Below are positions 1-5,767 of a stretch of 7,226 bases of DNA, piece after piece. A program made the position numbers and the translations under genes. The first letter of the stretch is position 1, and each line of letters opens with the position of its first letter. The notes beneath the pieces are model-generated. The model worked only from the letters and a program-made list of their open reading frames with translations, was not told the DNA's origin and did no database searches. This DNA comes from Chloroflexota bacterium. GTDB lineage: Bacteria > Chloroflexota > Dehalococcoidia > DSTF01 > RBG-16-68-14. Where the stretch lies: assembly GCA_022563135.1 (NCBI GenBank), contig JADFNZ010000039.1, forward strand, positions 4,854 through 12,079. Direction: 5' to 3'.

Positions 1-26
1 GTCTGCTCCAGCCGATCCTCGGCGGC

Positions 27-545
27 GTGTCCTCAAGATGCTCGTCGGTGAGTAAATCTGAGGAGAGACAAGCCCAAGCGACATCATTGAGGATGGCGGC
101 TGTCCGCCGCGAAGGGACGGCACCTGAGCTAGCCCTTCGAAGGGCGCTGGCGCGAGAGGGCGTTCGCGGCTACCGGCTCAACGTCAAGTCTTTGCCAGGT
201 GCACCCGACCTTGCGTTCACGCGCTGGCGCGTCGCAGTGTTTGTGGACGGAGCCTTCTGGCATGGACATCCCAAGAAGTTTCCTGAAGACCGAGTCAAGG
301 AGTATTGGAGAAGGAAGATTGCCCGCAACCGCGAGCGCGACAGGGCCGTAAATGTCAAACTGAGGCAGGCGGGTTGGCGAGTGTTGCGAACATGGGACTT
401 TGAAGTGGAGTCAAGCGCGCGCGCCGTCGTCAGCAAGATTCGCCGCGCTCTTGCGCGTGCTCGATCAGACCTAGGGTGTGAAGCGCCAAAACGTGAGCGA
501 ATCGAACGGGCACCGCGTTCCCGATCTGACGGGCAACCGACATGA
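27..545 (+). CDS. vsr: Vsr-type very short patch repair (T:G mismatch) endonuclease, lacking the zinc cysteines
   Basis: Vsr enzymes nick DNA 5' of the T in a T:G mismatch left by deamination of 5-methylcytosine, which protects methyltransferase target sites. The fold runs from about residue 18 to 142 of 172. It contains TAPE (31-34), LPGAPD with the catalytic Asp at D61, FVDGAFWHGH (72-81) with the catalytic His at H79, an RNRERD helix (100-105), and GWRVLRTWDFEV (116-127). Against E. coli Vsr as I recall it, the zinc ligands Cys66, Cys73 and Cys117 become A76, K83 and F125; only the His ligand (H81) remains, and His64 becomes D74. A basic tail of about 30 residues follows the fold. The start is uncertain: GTG 27 has no clear Shine-Dalgarno, GTG 48 is an in-frame alternative, and the frame is open to the window edge. 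The partner is the convergent methyltransferase gene, whose 3' end overlaps this one by 116 bases. A role as a restriction-like nuclease cannot be excluded. Confidence 0.85.
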   Translation: MSSRCSSVSKSEERQAQATSLRMAAVRREGTAPELALRRALAREGVRGYRLNVKSLPGAPDLAFTRWRVAVFVDGAFWHGHPKKFPEDRVKEYWRRKIARNRERDRAVNVKLRQAGWRVLRTWDFEVESSARAVVSKIRRALARARSDLGCEAPKRERIERAPRSRSDGQPT

Positions 546-1494
546 CGCCGCTCTTCCATTTGTACGTCGACGGAAAAGTCTGAAACGCCGCCGCCTCGCG
601 AAGCGTGATGGGCCGGTCTTCTGAGGGATGCAGGAAGCGTCCACAAGCGGGAGTGGTGCAGCGTGTCGTCATGGTAGGGGCAACGTTATCCCACCGCATC
701 CGGCCATAGCTGTTACCGGCGCTCCGATTGTTTAGCCGTTTGTGGCACGCCAACTGAAGCGACTGGGGCAAGTCCCAACGGCTGCCGCCGTCGTGAGGTA
801 TCGCCTTGGCCCGCTTCAGCACGTCGGCAGGGAGTTGCCGCGCCTTGTGCAGCGGATCGTTCGCTCTCAGTGGCCCGACACTTTCAATCACCTCGCGTAC
901 CGTATGCGGATGTTTGGGCCGTTTCCGGCATTTGTACTCCTTCCGAGGATCGACAACTTCGTCGTCCGACAATCCTCTAACGGCCAACAAGACGAACCTC
1001 CGACGTCGCTGCGGCACACAAAATTCGGAGGCGTCCAACACCCAGGAACCTATGCCATAGCCCAGACTGATGAGCATGTCCTTGAGCACAGAGCATCGAC
1101 TGTCGCGCTCAAGCCCCGGCACGTTCTCTAGGATCAGAGCTTTAGGCTGCAACTCCGCGACGAGAGCGCCCACAGTCAGAACGTAATCGTTGCGTTCGTC
1201 CTCTCGGTCGCAGGCCCCCAAAGTGGAAAAGCCTTGACAGGGCGGGCAAGCCGAAAGGATGCCCAGGCCGTGCGATCCTAGCTTTGCCTTTCTACGAATG
1301 CAAGTCGGGGTGTAGCTCTCGATGAGACCGGGCAGAAGCTCCACGCTAGGGAAGTTTGCCCTGTAGGTTGACACAGCGTCTCGGTCGCATTCGACCGCCA
1401 GTCGCACATCGCATCTCGCGCGTAACAACCCTAGAGTAGAGCCACCAGCACCGGCGAAGAGATCGATTGCGGTAACAGCCTCCACGGATTCCAT
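430..1494 (-). CDS. dcm: DNA (cytosine-5-)-methyltransferase
   Basis: The enzyme transfers a methyl group from S-adenosylmethionine to C5 of cytosine within a specific DNA site. All key motifs are present in its 354 residues: motif I DLFAGAGG (11-18), motif IV CPPCQGFS (83-90) with the catalytic Cys86, motif VI ENV (123-125), motif VIII QRRRR (162-166), motif IX around RPITLREAAAFQTFP (294-308), and motif X QIGNAVP (323-329). The target-recognition region lies at about 190-290, and I cannot read its specificity. ATG 1494 is preceded by AGGCGG (1499-1504), a fair ribosome binding site. The gene is 81 bases downstream of the nucleotidyltransferase on the same strand, so it may be read from the rnhB transcript. 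Sampled GC (53-58%) is below that of the neighbouring core genes, which suggests transfer. No cognate restriction enzyme is visible besides the Vsr-type nuclease. The symbol is generic; CCWGG specificity is not implied. Confidence 0.95.
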   Translation of the reverse strand: MESVEAVTAIDLFAGAGGSTLGLLRARCDVRLAVECDRDAVSTYRANFPSVELLPGLIESYTPTCIRRKAKLGSHGLGILSACPPCQGFSTLGACDREDERNDYVLTVGALVAELQPKALILENVPGLERDSRCSVLKDMLISLGYGIGSWVLDASEFCVPQRRRRFVLLAVRGLSDDEVVDPRKEYKCRKRPKHPHTVREVIESVGPLRANDPLHKARQLPADVLKRAKAIPHDGGSRWDLPQSLQLACHKRLNNRSAGNSYGRMRWDNVAPTMTTRCTTPACGRFLHPSEDRPITLREAAAFQTFPSTYKWKSGVMSVARQIGNAVPVRFAHVLALHTLGLIEHAQERGESC

Positions 1495-1547
1495 TGTACC
1501 GCCTAAAGAACGCGGCGGCAGCGGCGTCTTTACTGACAGTCCTCCAC

Positions 1548-1590
1548 GCGCGCCCTCGCCACCCGCTCGCCTAAGTCAGCGAGGGCGCGC
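1548..1590. repeat. 12-bp perfect inverted repeat at the nucleotidyltransferase 3' end
   Basis: The arms GCGCGCCCTCGC (1548-1559) and GCGAGGGCGCGC (1579-1590) are perfect reverse complements separated by 19 bases. The right arm encodes the last residues (ARPR) of the nucleotidyltransferase, and its stop codon lies just inside the loop. A transcript of either strand could form a very GC-rich hairpin here. No T-run follows on either strand, so a classical intrinsic terminator is not supported. It could be an RNA-stabilising or attenuating hairpin between the nucleotidyltransferase and methyltransferase genes. The rest of the 1495-1575 gap holds only the methyltransferase ribosome binding site, and I saw no convincing promoter there. 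Confidence 0.6.
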
Positions 1591-2130
1591 CGGGGGAGCT
1601 CTTCGCGACTCGCCTCCCGCAGCGAGTAGGCGACGCAACGTCTCCATGTCCTGAATATCTTGCTCGCGATGCCTTCGTCCAAGCCACTCCGGCGTCATCT
1701 CCTTCTCCCGAAGCTGGCCCGCAGCGGAAATGACGCGGCAATTGAGGCCGCAGAGCTCGTACAGTGGGCCGTCCATCGCGGCTTCTGGCCAGCAGGGGCT
1801 GTCTGTGGGCGCCGCGAAACCGGCCAGCCAGATCGCGCCGCGCGCTCGTAGGACGAGGTTCACCTGAATATCTACGCCGTCCTTCTCGAAGTTCAGTTGT
1901 GTCCCCGGTCTGGCCTGCGTCTGCGAGAAGCCGTGCTCCTGGAATGCACGCTGGAGCCGCGCCTCGTGGCGCTTCCACGTCACCATGTCGATGTCGCCGT
2001 GGGTGCGCGTGAGCTCGCCAAGGATGAAGTCGAGCGCCCAGCCGCCGCGGAGCCAGTAGCGGATCCGCGCCTTCCGTAGGAATGCGTCGATCTCCCCAAA
2101 GAGCGCGATCTGCCGGGCATTCGTGCTCAC
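1576..2130 (-). CDS. Aminoglycoside/lincosamide nucleotidyltransferase-like protein (ANT(2'')-type fold)
   Basis: This 184-residue protein resembles the minimal nucleotidyltransferases of the AadB/LinA type, which attach AMP from ATP to a hydroxyl of a small molecule. Visible motifs are GGWALD (29-34), then RTHGDID (42-48) with the metal-binding pair D46 and D48, and a third acidic candidate D87 in GVDIQVNL (85-92). The spacing fits the family. The C-terminal part (about 115-184) is less conserved, and I cannot name the substrate. The start is GTG 2130, because it overlaps the rnhB stop as GTGA and gives a protein beginning just before the fold; a start at 2187 would overlap rnhB by 61 bases. 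This arrangement suggests translational coupling to rnhB. The family includes resistance enzymes and many chromosomal homologues of unknown substrate. Resistance is a possibility only, since the sequence shows no resistance-cassette context. Confidence 0.8.
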   Translation of the reverse strand: MSTNARQIALFGEIDAFLRKARIRYWLRGGWALDFILGELTRTHGDIDMVTWKRHEARLQRAFQEHGFSQTQARPGTQLNFEKDGVDIQVNLVLRARGAIWLAGFAAPTDSPCWPEAAMDGPLYELCGLNCRVISAAGQLREKEMTPEWLGRRHREQDIQDMETLRRLLAAGGESRRAPPARPR

Positions 2131-2765
2131 GTCGTTCGTTCCAGATACTCCCGCACCGGCGCGAAGGAGCGACGGTGGATGGGGCACGGGCCGTGCTCCT
2201 GCAGCGCGCGCAGGTGATCGGGCGTGCAGTAGCCGCGGTTGTGGCCGAAGCCGTACTGCGGGTAGGCGCGGTCGAACTCGTCCATCATGCGGTCGCGCTC
2301 TACCTTCGCGACGATCGAGGCGGCGGCGATGGAGACGCAGCGGGCGTCGCCGTGGATCAACGCCAGTTGCGGCCCCGCCTCATCTGGCAGCGTCACCGCG
2401 TCCACCAGCACCAGCTGCGGCGTTCGCGGTAGCCGCTCCAGCGCGCGCAGCATCGCCAGTCGCGTCGCCGGTACGATGCCCCGCTCGTCGATCTCCTCGT
2501 GGCCGGCCGCGCCGATGCCGAACGCGGCCTCGTCGCGGAGCCGGGCTGCGAGCCGGGCGCGTTGGAGCGCGGTGAGGGTCTTGCTATCGCGCAGCTCCGA
2601 CCACCAGAGGCCGGCGAACTGGGGATCGAGGATGACCGCCGCGGCCACGACAGGGCCGGCCATGGGACCGCGGCCAACCTCATCCACGCCGGCGATGTGC
2701 CGCTGGCCGGCCCGCCAGCCGCGGATCTCCTCGCTTAGGCTCGGGCCGGCCTCTCTTCGCGCCAT
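2127..2765 (-). CDS. rnhB: Ribonuclease HII
   Basis: RNase HII is a cytoplasmic, metal-dependent enzyme that cuts RNA in RNA-DNA hybrids and incises at single ribonucleotides misincorporated into DNA. Counting from ATG 2765 (212 residues), the sequence shows GVDEVGRG (26-33) with catalytic D28 and E29, D122 in LVDAV, and D140 in HGDAR. The 18-residue gap between the last two matches E. coli RNase HII. The ISAAS-like stretch SIAAASIVAKVERDR (145-159) and GYCTPDH with Tyr179 are also typical. Length is normal and nothing is missing. ATG 2765 was chosen because the purine run GAAGAGGAG precedes it and a promoter candidate at 2786-2815 would start transcription downstream of the other possible start, GTG 2783. 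Its stop overlaps the nucleotidyltransferase start. It diverges from the tautomerase gene. Confidence 0.96.
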   Translation of the reverse strand: MARREAGPSLSEEIRGWRAGQRHIAGVDEVGRGPMAGPVVAAAVILDPQFAGLWWSELRDSKTLTALQRARLAARLRDEAAFGIGAAGHEEIDERGIVPATRLAMLRALERLPRTPQLVLVDAVTLPDEAGPQLALIHGDARCVSIAAASIVAKVERDRMMDEFDRAYPQYGFGHNRGYCTPDHLRALQEHGPCPIHRRSFAPVREYLERTT

Positions 2766-2785
2766 CCGCTCCTCTTCTCGCACCG

Positions 2786-2815
2786 ATGCTACGCTCGCCG
2801 CCTATAGAGCGTCAA
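2786..2815 (-). promoter_or_regulatory. Candidate sigma-70-type promoter for rnhB
   Basis: Read on the minus strand, TTGACG (2815-2810) is followed by an 18-base spacer and TAGCAT (2791-2786). These match the -35 and -10 consensus at 5/6 and 4/6 positions. The predicted transcription start, near 2779, gives a leader of about 14 bases to ATG 2765. The 112-base divergent gap to the tautomerase gene also holds TATCAT (2833-2838) on the plus strand, a possible -10 for that gene, but without a good -35. Confidence 0.4.
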
Positions 2816-2877
2816 CGGCGGGGGCGCCGTGCTATCATGCGCCTGCTCCAGAACGCCGACACTCAGGGAGGTGCAGG

Positions 2878-3072
2878 ATGCCCATCGTGCGTGTAGAGAT
2901 GTGGCCGGGCCGGACGCAGGCGCAGAAGCGGGAGCTGGCTCGCGCGATCACGGAGGTGGTGTGCAACGTGGCGCACACCACGCCGGAGGCGACGATCGTC
3001 GTCTTCCAGGACATCGCGAAGGAGAACTGGGCGCAGGCAGGGCGGCTCGCGTCCGATGAAGAGGAGGACTGA
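2878..3072 (+). CDS. 4-oxalocrotonate tautomerase family protein
   Basis: This 64-codon gene encodes a small tautomerase-superfamily subunit. Such proteins use an N-terminal proline, exposed by removal of Met, as the general base in keto-enol tautomerisation, and assemble as hexamers. In mature numbering Pro1 and Arg11 (PGRT) are present, and Trp50 (KENW) stands where 4-OT has Phe50. The position of 4-OT Arg39 is Ile39 in TIVVFQDI, so the protein resembles the YwhB/DmpI-like branch more than xylose-plasmid 4-OT, and its substrate is unknown. It ends in an acidic tail, DEEED. A strong Shine-Dalgarno, AGGGAGG (2865-2871), sits 6 bases before ATG. No catabolic genes lie nearby, so a pathway role cannot be inferred. 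It precedes ftsH by 132 bases, and ftsH has its own promoter candidate. Confidence 0.9.
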   Translation: MPIVRVEMWPGRTQAQKRELARAITEVVCNVAHTTPEATIVVFQDIAKENWAQAGRLASDEEED

Positions 3073-3121
3073 GGAGATCGCCGCCGCCGGCCGTTGTCGC
3101 AGGATCTTTCGTGGACGGCTG

Positions 3122-3150
3122 TTATTGTCCGGGGCGCGGTCTGTTATACT
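3122..3150 (+). promoter_or_regulatory. Candidate extended -10 promoter for ftsH
   Basis: TGTTATACT (3142-3150) is an extended -10 element: TG, one base, then TATACT, which matches the consensus at 5/6. A weak -35, TTATTG (3122-3127), lies 17 bases upstream. Transcription would start near 3157 and give a leader of about 48 bases containing GAGGAAG (3188-3194) and AGGT (3196-3199) before the ftsH ATG. I saw no CIRCE-like inverted repeat, so heat-shock repression by HrcA is not supported here. Confidence 0.55.
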
Positions 3151-3204
3151 ATTCGAGACGCTTGAAGACATAGCCCTCGCATTGGACGAGGAAGCAGGTA
3201 TCGC

Positions 3205-5181
3205 ATGAGCTCCCGCTGGGTGCGTAACGGGTTCATCTACCTCCTCATTTTGGTGGCCGTGATTGCCATCGTCTACTCGCTCTTTGGCCGCTCGGAGGGA
3301 ACCGAATCGAGGGGCCTGAGCGAGATCATCGCCTCCGTCCGCGCGGGAGAGGTCTCAAAGATCGAGGTGAGTGGTGAGTCGCTCACCGTGACCATGACCA
3401 ACAACGAGGTCGTGAAATCGCGGAAGGAAAAGGACGTCGGCATCTTCACCTTGCTGCGAGATGCCGGAGTCTCGGAGAGCGCGATCGACTCGATTGCCAT
3501 CAGCGTAGAATCGCCAAGCCGATTTGGGAACTGGCTCGGTCTGGGGCTGACGTTCCTGCCGCTCCTGCTCTTTGGCGCCATCCTGATCTTCTTCATGCGC
3601 CAGGCCCAGGGGTCCAACAACCAAGCGATGAGCTTCGGCAAGAGCCGCGCCCGCACGGTCGCGGGCAACCGGCCTTCTGTGACGTTCATGGACATTGCCG
3701 GCGTGGACGAGGCGAAGCAGGAGCTGGAGGAGGTGGTGGAGTTCCTCAAGTTCCCCGAGAAGTTCGCCGCCCTCGGCGCGCGCATCCCGCGGGGCGTGCT
3801 GCTTCTCGGGCCTCCCGGCACGGGCAAGACGCTCCTCTCGCGCGCCGTCGCGGGCGAGGCCGGCGTGCCCTTCTTCTCGATCAGCGGTTCCGAGTTCGTC
3901 GAGATGTTCGTCGGCGTGGGCGCCTCTCGCGTGCGCGACCTCTTCGATCAGGCGAAGCGCAACGCGCCGTGCATCGTCTTCGTGGACGAGATCGACGCCG
4001 TCGGGCGCCAGCGCGGGGCCGGCCTGGGCGGCAGTCACGATGAGCGCGAGCAGACGCTGAACCAGATCCTGGTGGAGATGGACGGCTTCGACACGAACAC
4101 GAACGTCATCGTCCTTGCCGCAACCAACCGGCCGGACATCCTCGACCCGGCGCTGCTGCGGCCGGGCCGCTTCGACCGCCAGGTGATCCTTGACCGCCCT
4201 GACATCCGCGGCCGCGAGGCGATCCTGCAAGTGCACGCCAAGGGCAAGCCGCTGAACGACGAGGTGGACCTGATGGTGCTCGCCAAGCAGACGCCCGGCT
4301 TCACCGGCGCCGACCTGGCGAACCTGGTGAACGAGGCGGCGATCCTGGCCGCGCGCTTCAACAAGAAGCAGATCTTCATGTCGGAGTTCAACGAGGCGGT
4401 CGACCGCGTGATCGCGGGGCCGGAGCGCAAGAGCCGCGTGATCAGCCCCAAGGAGAAGGAGATCATCGCCTACCACGAAGCCGGACACGCGCTGGTAGGC
4501 TGGTTCCTCCCGAACGCCGACCCGCCCTACAAGATCAGCATCGTCTCGCGCGGGATGGCGGGGGGCTTTACCCGCTACCTGCCGGACGAGGACCGCAACC
4601 TGATGACCCGGTCGCAGTACCAGGATACGCTGGCGACTGCGCTGGGCGGCCATGTCGCTGAGGAGATGATCCTGGGCGAGATGACGACCGGCCCCCAGAG
4701 CGACATCGCAACGGCGACGCAGATCGCCCGCAAGATGGTGACGCAGTGGGGCATGAGCGAACGGCTGGGCCCGCGTACCTTCGGACGCAAGGAGGAGATG
4801 ATCTTCTTGGGCCGGGAGATCTCCGAGCAGCGCGACTACAGCGAAAAAGTCGCGGAGGAGATCGACGAGGAAGTGCGCCGCCTCATCGACAAGGCCTACC
4901 AGACGGCAAAGCAGGTCCTCGCTCTGCACAGGGATAAGCTGGAGCAGGTCGTGCGGCGGGTGCTGGTGGACGAGATGATTGACGGCGATGACCTCACCGA
5001 GCTGTTGAAGGCGCCCCCTGACGAGTCGCCCGAACCGACGGCGGGAGGAACGCCTGAGGAACCGCCGAAGGAAAAGGCGAAGGAGCCGGAGGAGGAGTCC
5101 GAGGCGCCGCAGCCCCAGGCTGGGAAGCCCGGCCTCGCCTACGGTTCCCAATCGTCGATTACACTCGATCCGAAAACGTAG
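3205..5181 (+). CDS. ftsH: ATP-dependent zinc metalloprotease FtsH
   Basis: FtsH is a hexameric, membrane-anchored AAA+ protease that unfolds and degrades misassembled membrane proteins and short-lived regulators. In 658 residues it shows TM1 (about 9-27), an extracytoplasmic domain (about 30-108), TM2 (about 112-131), then the AAA+ module: Walker A GPPGTGKT (202-209), pore loop FVGVGA (235-240), Walker B IVFVDEID (257-264), and the second region of homology at about 305-325 with Arg319 and Arg322. The peptidase domain has HEAGH (424-428) with zinc ligands H424 and H428, catalytic E425, and a third ligand candidate D500 in PQSDIA. Helices near 540-600 are followed by a tail rich in Pro, Glu and Lys (about 603-645), likely disordered and poorly conserved. 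All catalytic parts are intact. ATG 3205 starts just before TM1. A hairpin follows 25 bases after the stop, so the gene appears to be monocistronic. Confidence 0.98.
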   Translation: MSSRWVRNGFIYLLILVAVIAIVYSLFGRSEGTESRGLSEIIASVRAGEVSKIEVSGESLTVTMTNNEVVKSRKEKDVGIFTLLRDAGVSESAIDSIAISVESPSRFGNWLGLGLTFLPLLLFGAILIFFMRQAQGSNNQAMSFGKSRARTVAGNRPSVTFMDIAGVDEAKQELEEVVEFLKFPEKFAALGARIPRGVLLLGPPGTGKTLLSRAVAGEAGVPFFSISGSEFVEMFVGVGASRVRDLFDQAKRNAPCIVFVDEIDAVGRQRGAGLGGSHDEREQTLNQILVEMDGFDTNTNVIVLAATNRPDILDPALLRPGRFDRQVILDRPDIRGREAILQVHAKGKPLNDEVDLMVLAKQTPGFTGADLANLVNEAAILAARFNKKQIFMSEFNEAVDRVIAGPERKSRVISPKEKEIIAYHEAGHALVGWFLPNADPPYKISIVSRGMAGGFTRYLPDEDRNLMTRSQYQDTLATALGGHVAEEMILGEMTTGPQSDIATATQIARKMVTQWGMSERLGPRTFGRKEEMIFLGREISEQRDYSEKVAEEIDEEVRRLIDKAYQTAKQVLALHRDKLEQVVRRVLVDEMIDGDDLTELLKAPPDESPEPTAGGTPEEPPKEKAKEPEEESEAPQPQAGKPGLAYGSQSSITLDPKT

Positions 5182-5205
5182 CTGGCTCAACGCACACGCC
5201 GCCGC

Positions 5206-5229
5206 GAGGCCCGCCATTAGGCGGGCCTC
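5206..5229 (+). terminator. Hairpin terminator after ftsH
   Basis: GAGGCCCGCC (5206-5215) and GGCGGGCCTC (5220-5229) form a perfect 10-bp GC-rich stem with a 4-base ATTA loop. The downstream tract is TCTCTGATC, only moderately T-rich. The position just after the ftsH stop and the stem quality make an intrinsic terminator likely, although the short T-tract could make it leaky. The 82 bases between it and the next gene hold no convincing promoter; the best match, TTGCTA (5262-5267), lacks a good -10. Confidence 0.75.
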
Positions 5230-5311
5230 TCTGATCGACCTTCGCCGTCATGGGCATGCGCTTGCTATCCCGCCCGGCCGATAAGCATCTAGAAGGCGCT
5301 GGCCAGGTGGG

Positions 5312-5653
5312 ATGACTGAGATGCGAGAGCCCGCGTACCGGACTGCGAGAGACCGGCTTGAGCCGAGGCTGGCCGCCGTATTGTGCTACCTCCTCGGCGC
5401 GGCGAGCGGGGTGGTGATCCTCACATTCGAGCGGAAGAGCCGGTTCGTCCGGTTCCACGCGGTTCAGTCGATCCTCTACTCCGGCGTCGTGACGGCGGGC
5501 CTCGTGGCGCTGGTGATCGCCGGTCTCACGACGTTCGCCGCCCTGTTCGGCGCGGGTGCACTCCTCATGTGGCTCTACCTGATGTATCGCGCCGCGAAGG
5601 GGCAGTGGTACCAGCTCGCCTGGCTGGGACGCTGGGCGGAGCGGAGCGTCTAG
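5312..5653 (+). CDS. DUF4870 / Tic20-like small membrane protein
   Basis: This 113-residue protein has three predicted membrane helices, at about 20-38, 52-71 and 73-92. The family hallmark RFVRFHAVQSIL (44-55) lies in the loop and start of the second helix. A short basic N-terminus precedes helix 1, and the C-terminal end (about 93-113) has several Trp and Arg residues. The family is widespread in bacteria, and its function is not established, so none is assigned. ATG 5312 follows AGGTGG (5305-5310) at a very short distance, and the in-frame ATG 5321 is an equally plausible start that would remove three residues. The ftsH hairpin precedes the gene, and the rex promoter candidate begins 16 bases after its stop, so it may form its own short transcript. 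Confidence 0.85.
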   Translation: MTEMREPAYRTARDRLEPRLAAVLCYLLGAASGVVILTFERKSRFVRFHAVQSILYSGVVTAGLVALVIAGLTTFAALFGAGALLMWLYLMYRAAKGQWYQLAWLGRWAERSV

Positions 5654-5668
5654 ACGAGATCACAGCGG

Positions 5669-5697
5669 TTGACGCTCGTTTGGGCCGGTGCTACATT
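5669..5697 (+). promoter_or_regulatory. Candidate sigma-70-type promoter for rex
   Basis: TTGACG (5669-5674), a 17-base spacer and TACATT (5692-5697) match the -35 at 5/6 and the -10 at 4/6, with ideal spacing. It lies 71 bases before the rex GTG. The -10 overlaps the left end of the Rex-box-like palindrome by two bases. Confidence 0.6.
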
Positions 5698-5713
5698 GTG
5701 CGCGCGCGCGCAA
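5696..5713. promoter_or_regulatory. Rex operator candidate (autoregulatory)
   Basis: TTGTGCGCGCGCGCGCAA (5696-5713) has the 18-bp length of the known Rex box, TTGTGAAnnnnTTCACAA. The left half begins TTGTG as in the consensus, while the right half ends CGCAA instead of CACAA, a single mismatch in the outer five bases. The inner positions are alternating CG instead of A/T. A second CACAA lies at 5715-5719 but would make a 24-bp site, longer than known Rex boxes. The site overlaps the -10 and the transcription start of the rex promoter, where bound repressor would block RNA polymerase. Autoregulation is inferred and not shown. Confidence 0.5.
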
Positions 5714-5767
5714 TCACAATGATCCCGCGCCGCCCGAATCCGGACAAGTAGTCACGAGGTACGCGCC

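Noticed and set aside
742..1131. Plus-strand open frame inside the methyltransferase gene
   Set aside because: It is antisense to the methyltransferase motif-bearing frame, with no domain and no ribosome binding site.
1571..1978. Alternative minus-strand frame inside the nucleotidyltransferase gene
   Set aside because: The overlapping frame carries GGWALD and HGDID motifs; this one has only Arg/Pro/Ala-rich sequence.
2131..2187. Longer N-terminus for the nucleotidyltransferase from 2187
   Set aside because: It would overlap rnhB by 61 bases and add non-family residues; the GTGA junction at 2127-2130 is a better start.
2823..2843. Five-base inverted repeat around TATCAT before the tautomerase gene
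   Set aside because: The arms are short, GC-only and expected by chance in this composition; there is no matching -35 for the -10.
3355..5217. Long open frame of 620 codons antisense to ftsH
   Set aside because: It mirrors ftsH codons in a GC-rich genome, has low-complexity Leu/Arg/His-rich content and no recognisable domain. The FtsH frame carries every family motif.
5647..5656. Palindrome CGTCTAGACG at the stop of the DUF4870-like gene
   Set aside because: At only 10 bp, without a loop or T-tract, it is too short to support a terminator or operator.
5719..5751. Ten-residue leader-peptide-like frame upstream of rex
   Set aside because: It has no ribosome binding site, no runs of regulatory codons and no attenuator hairpin; it is explained by chance.
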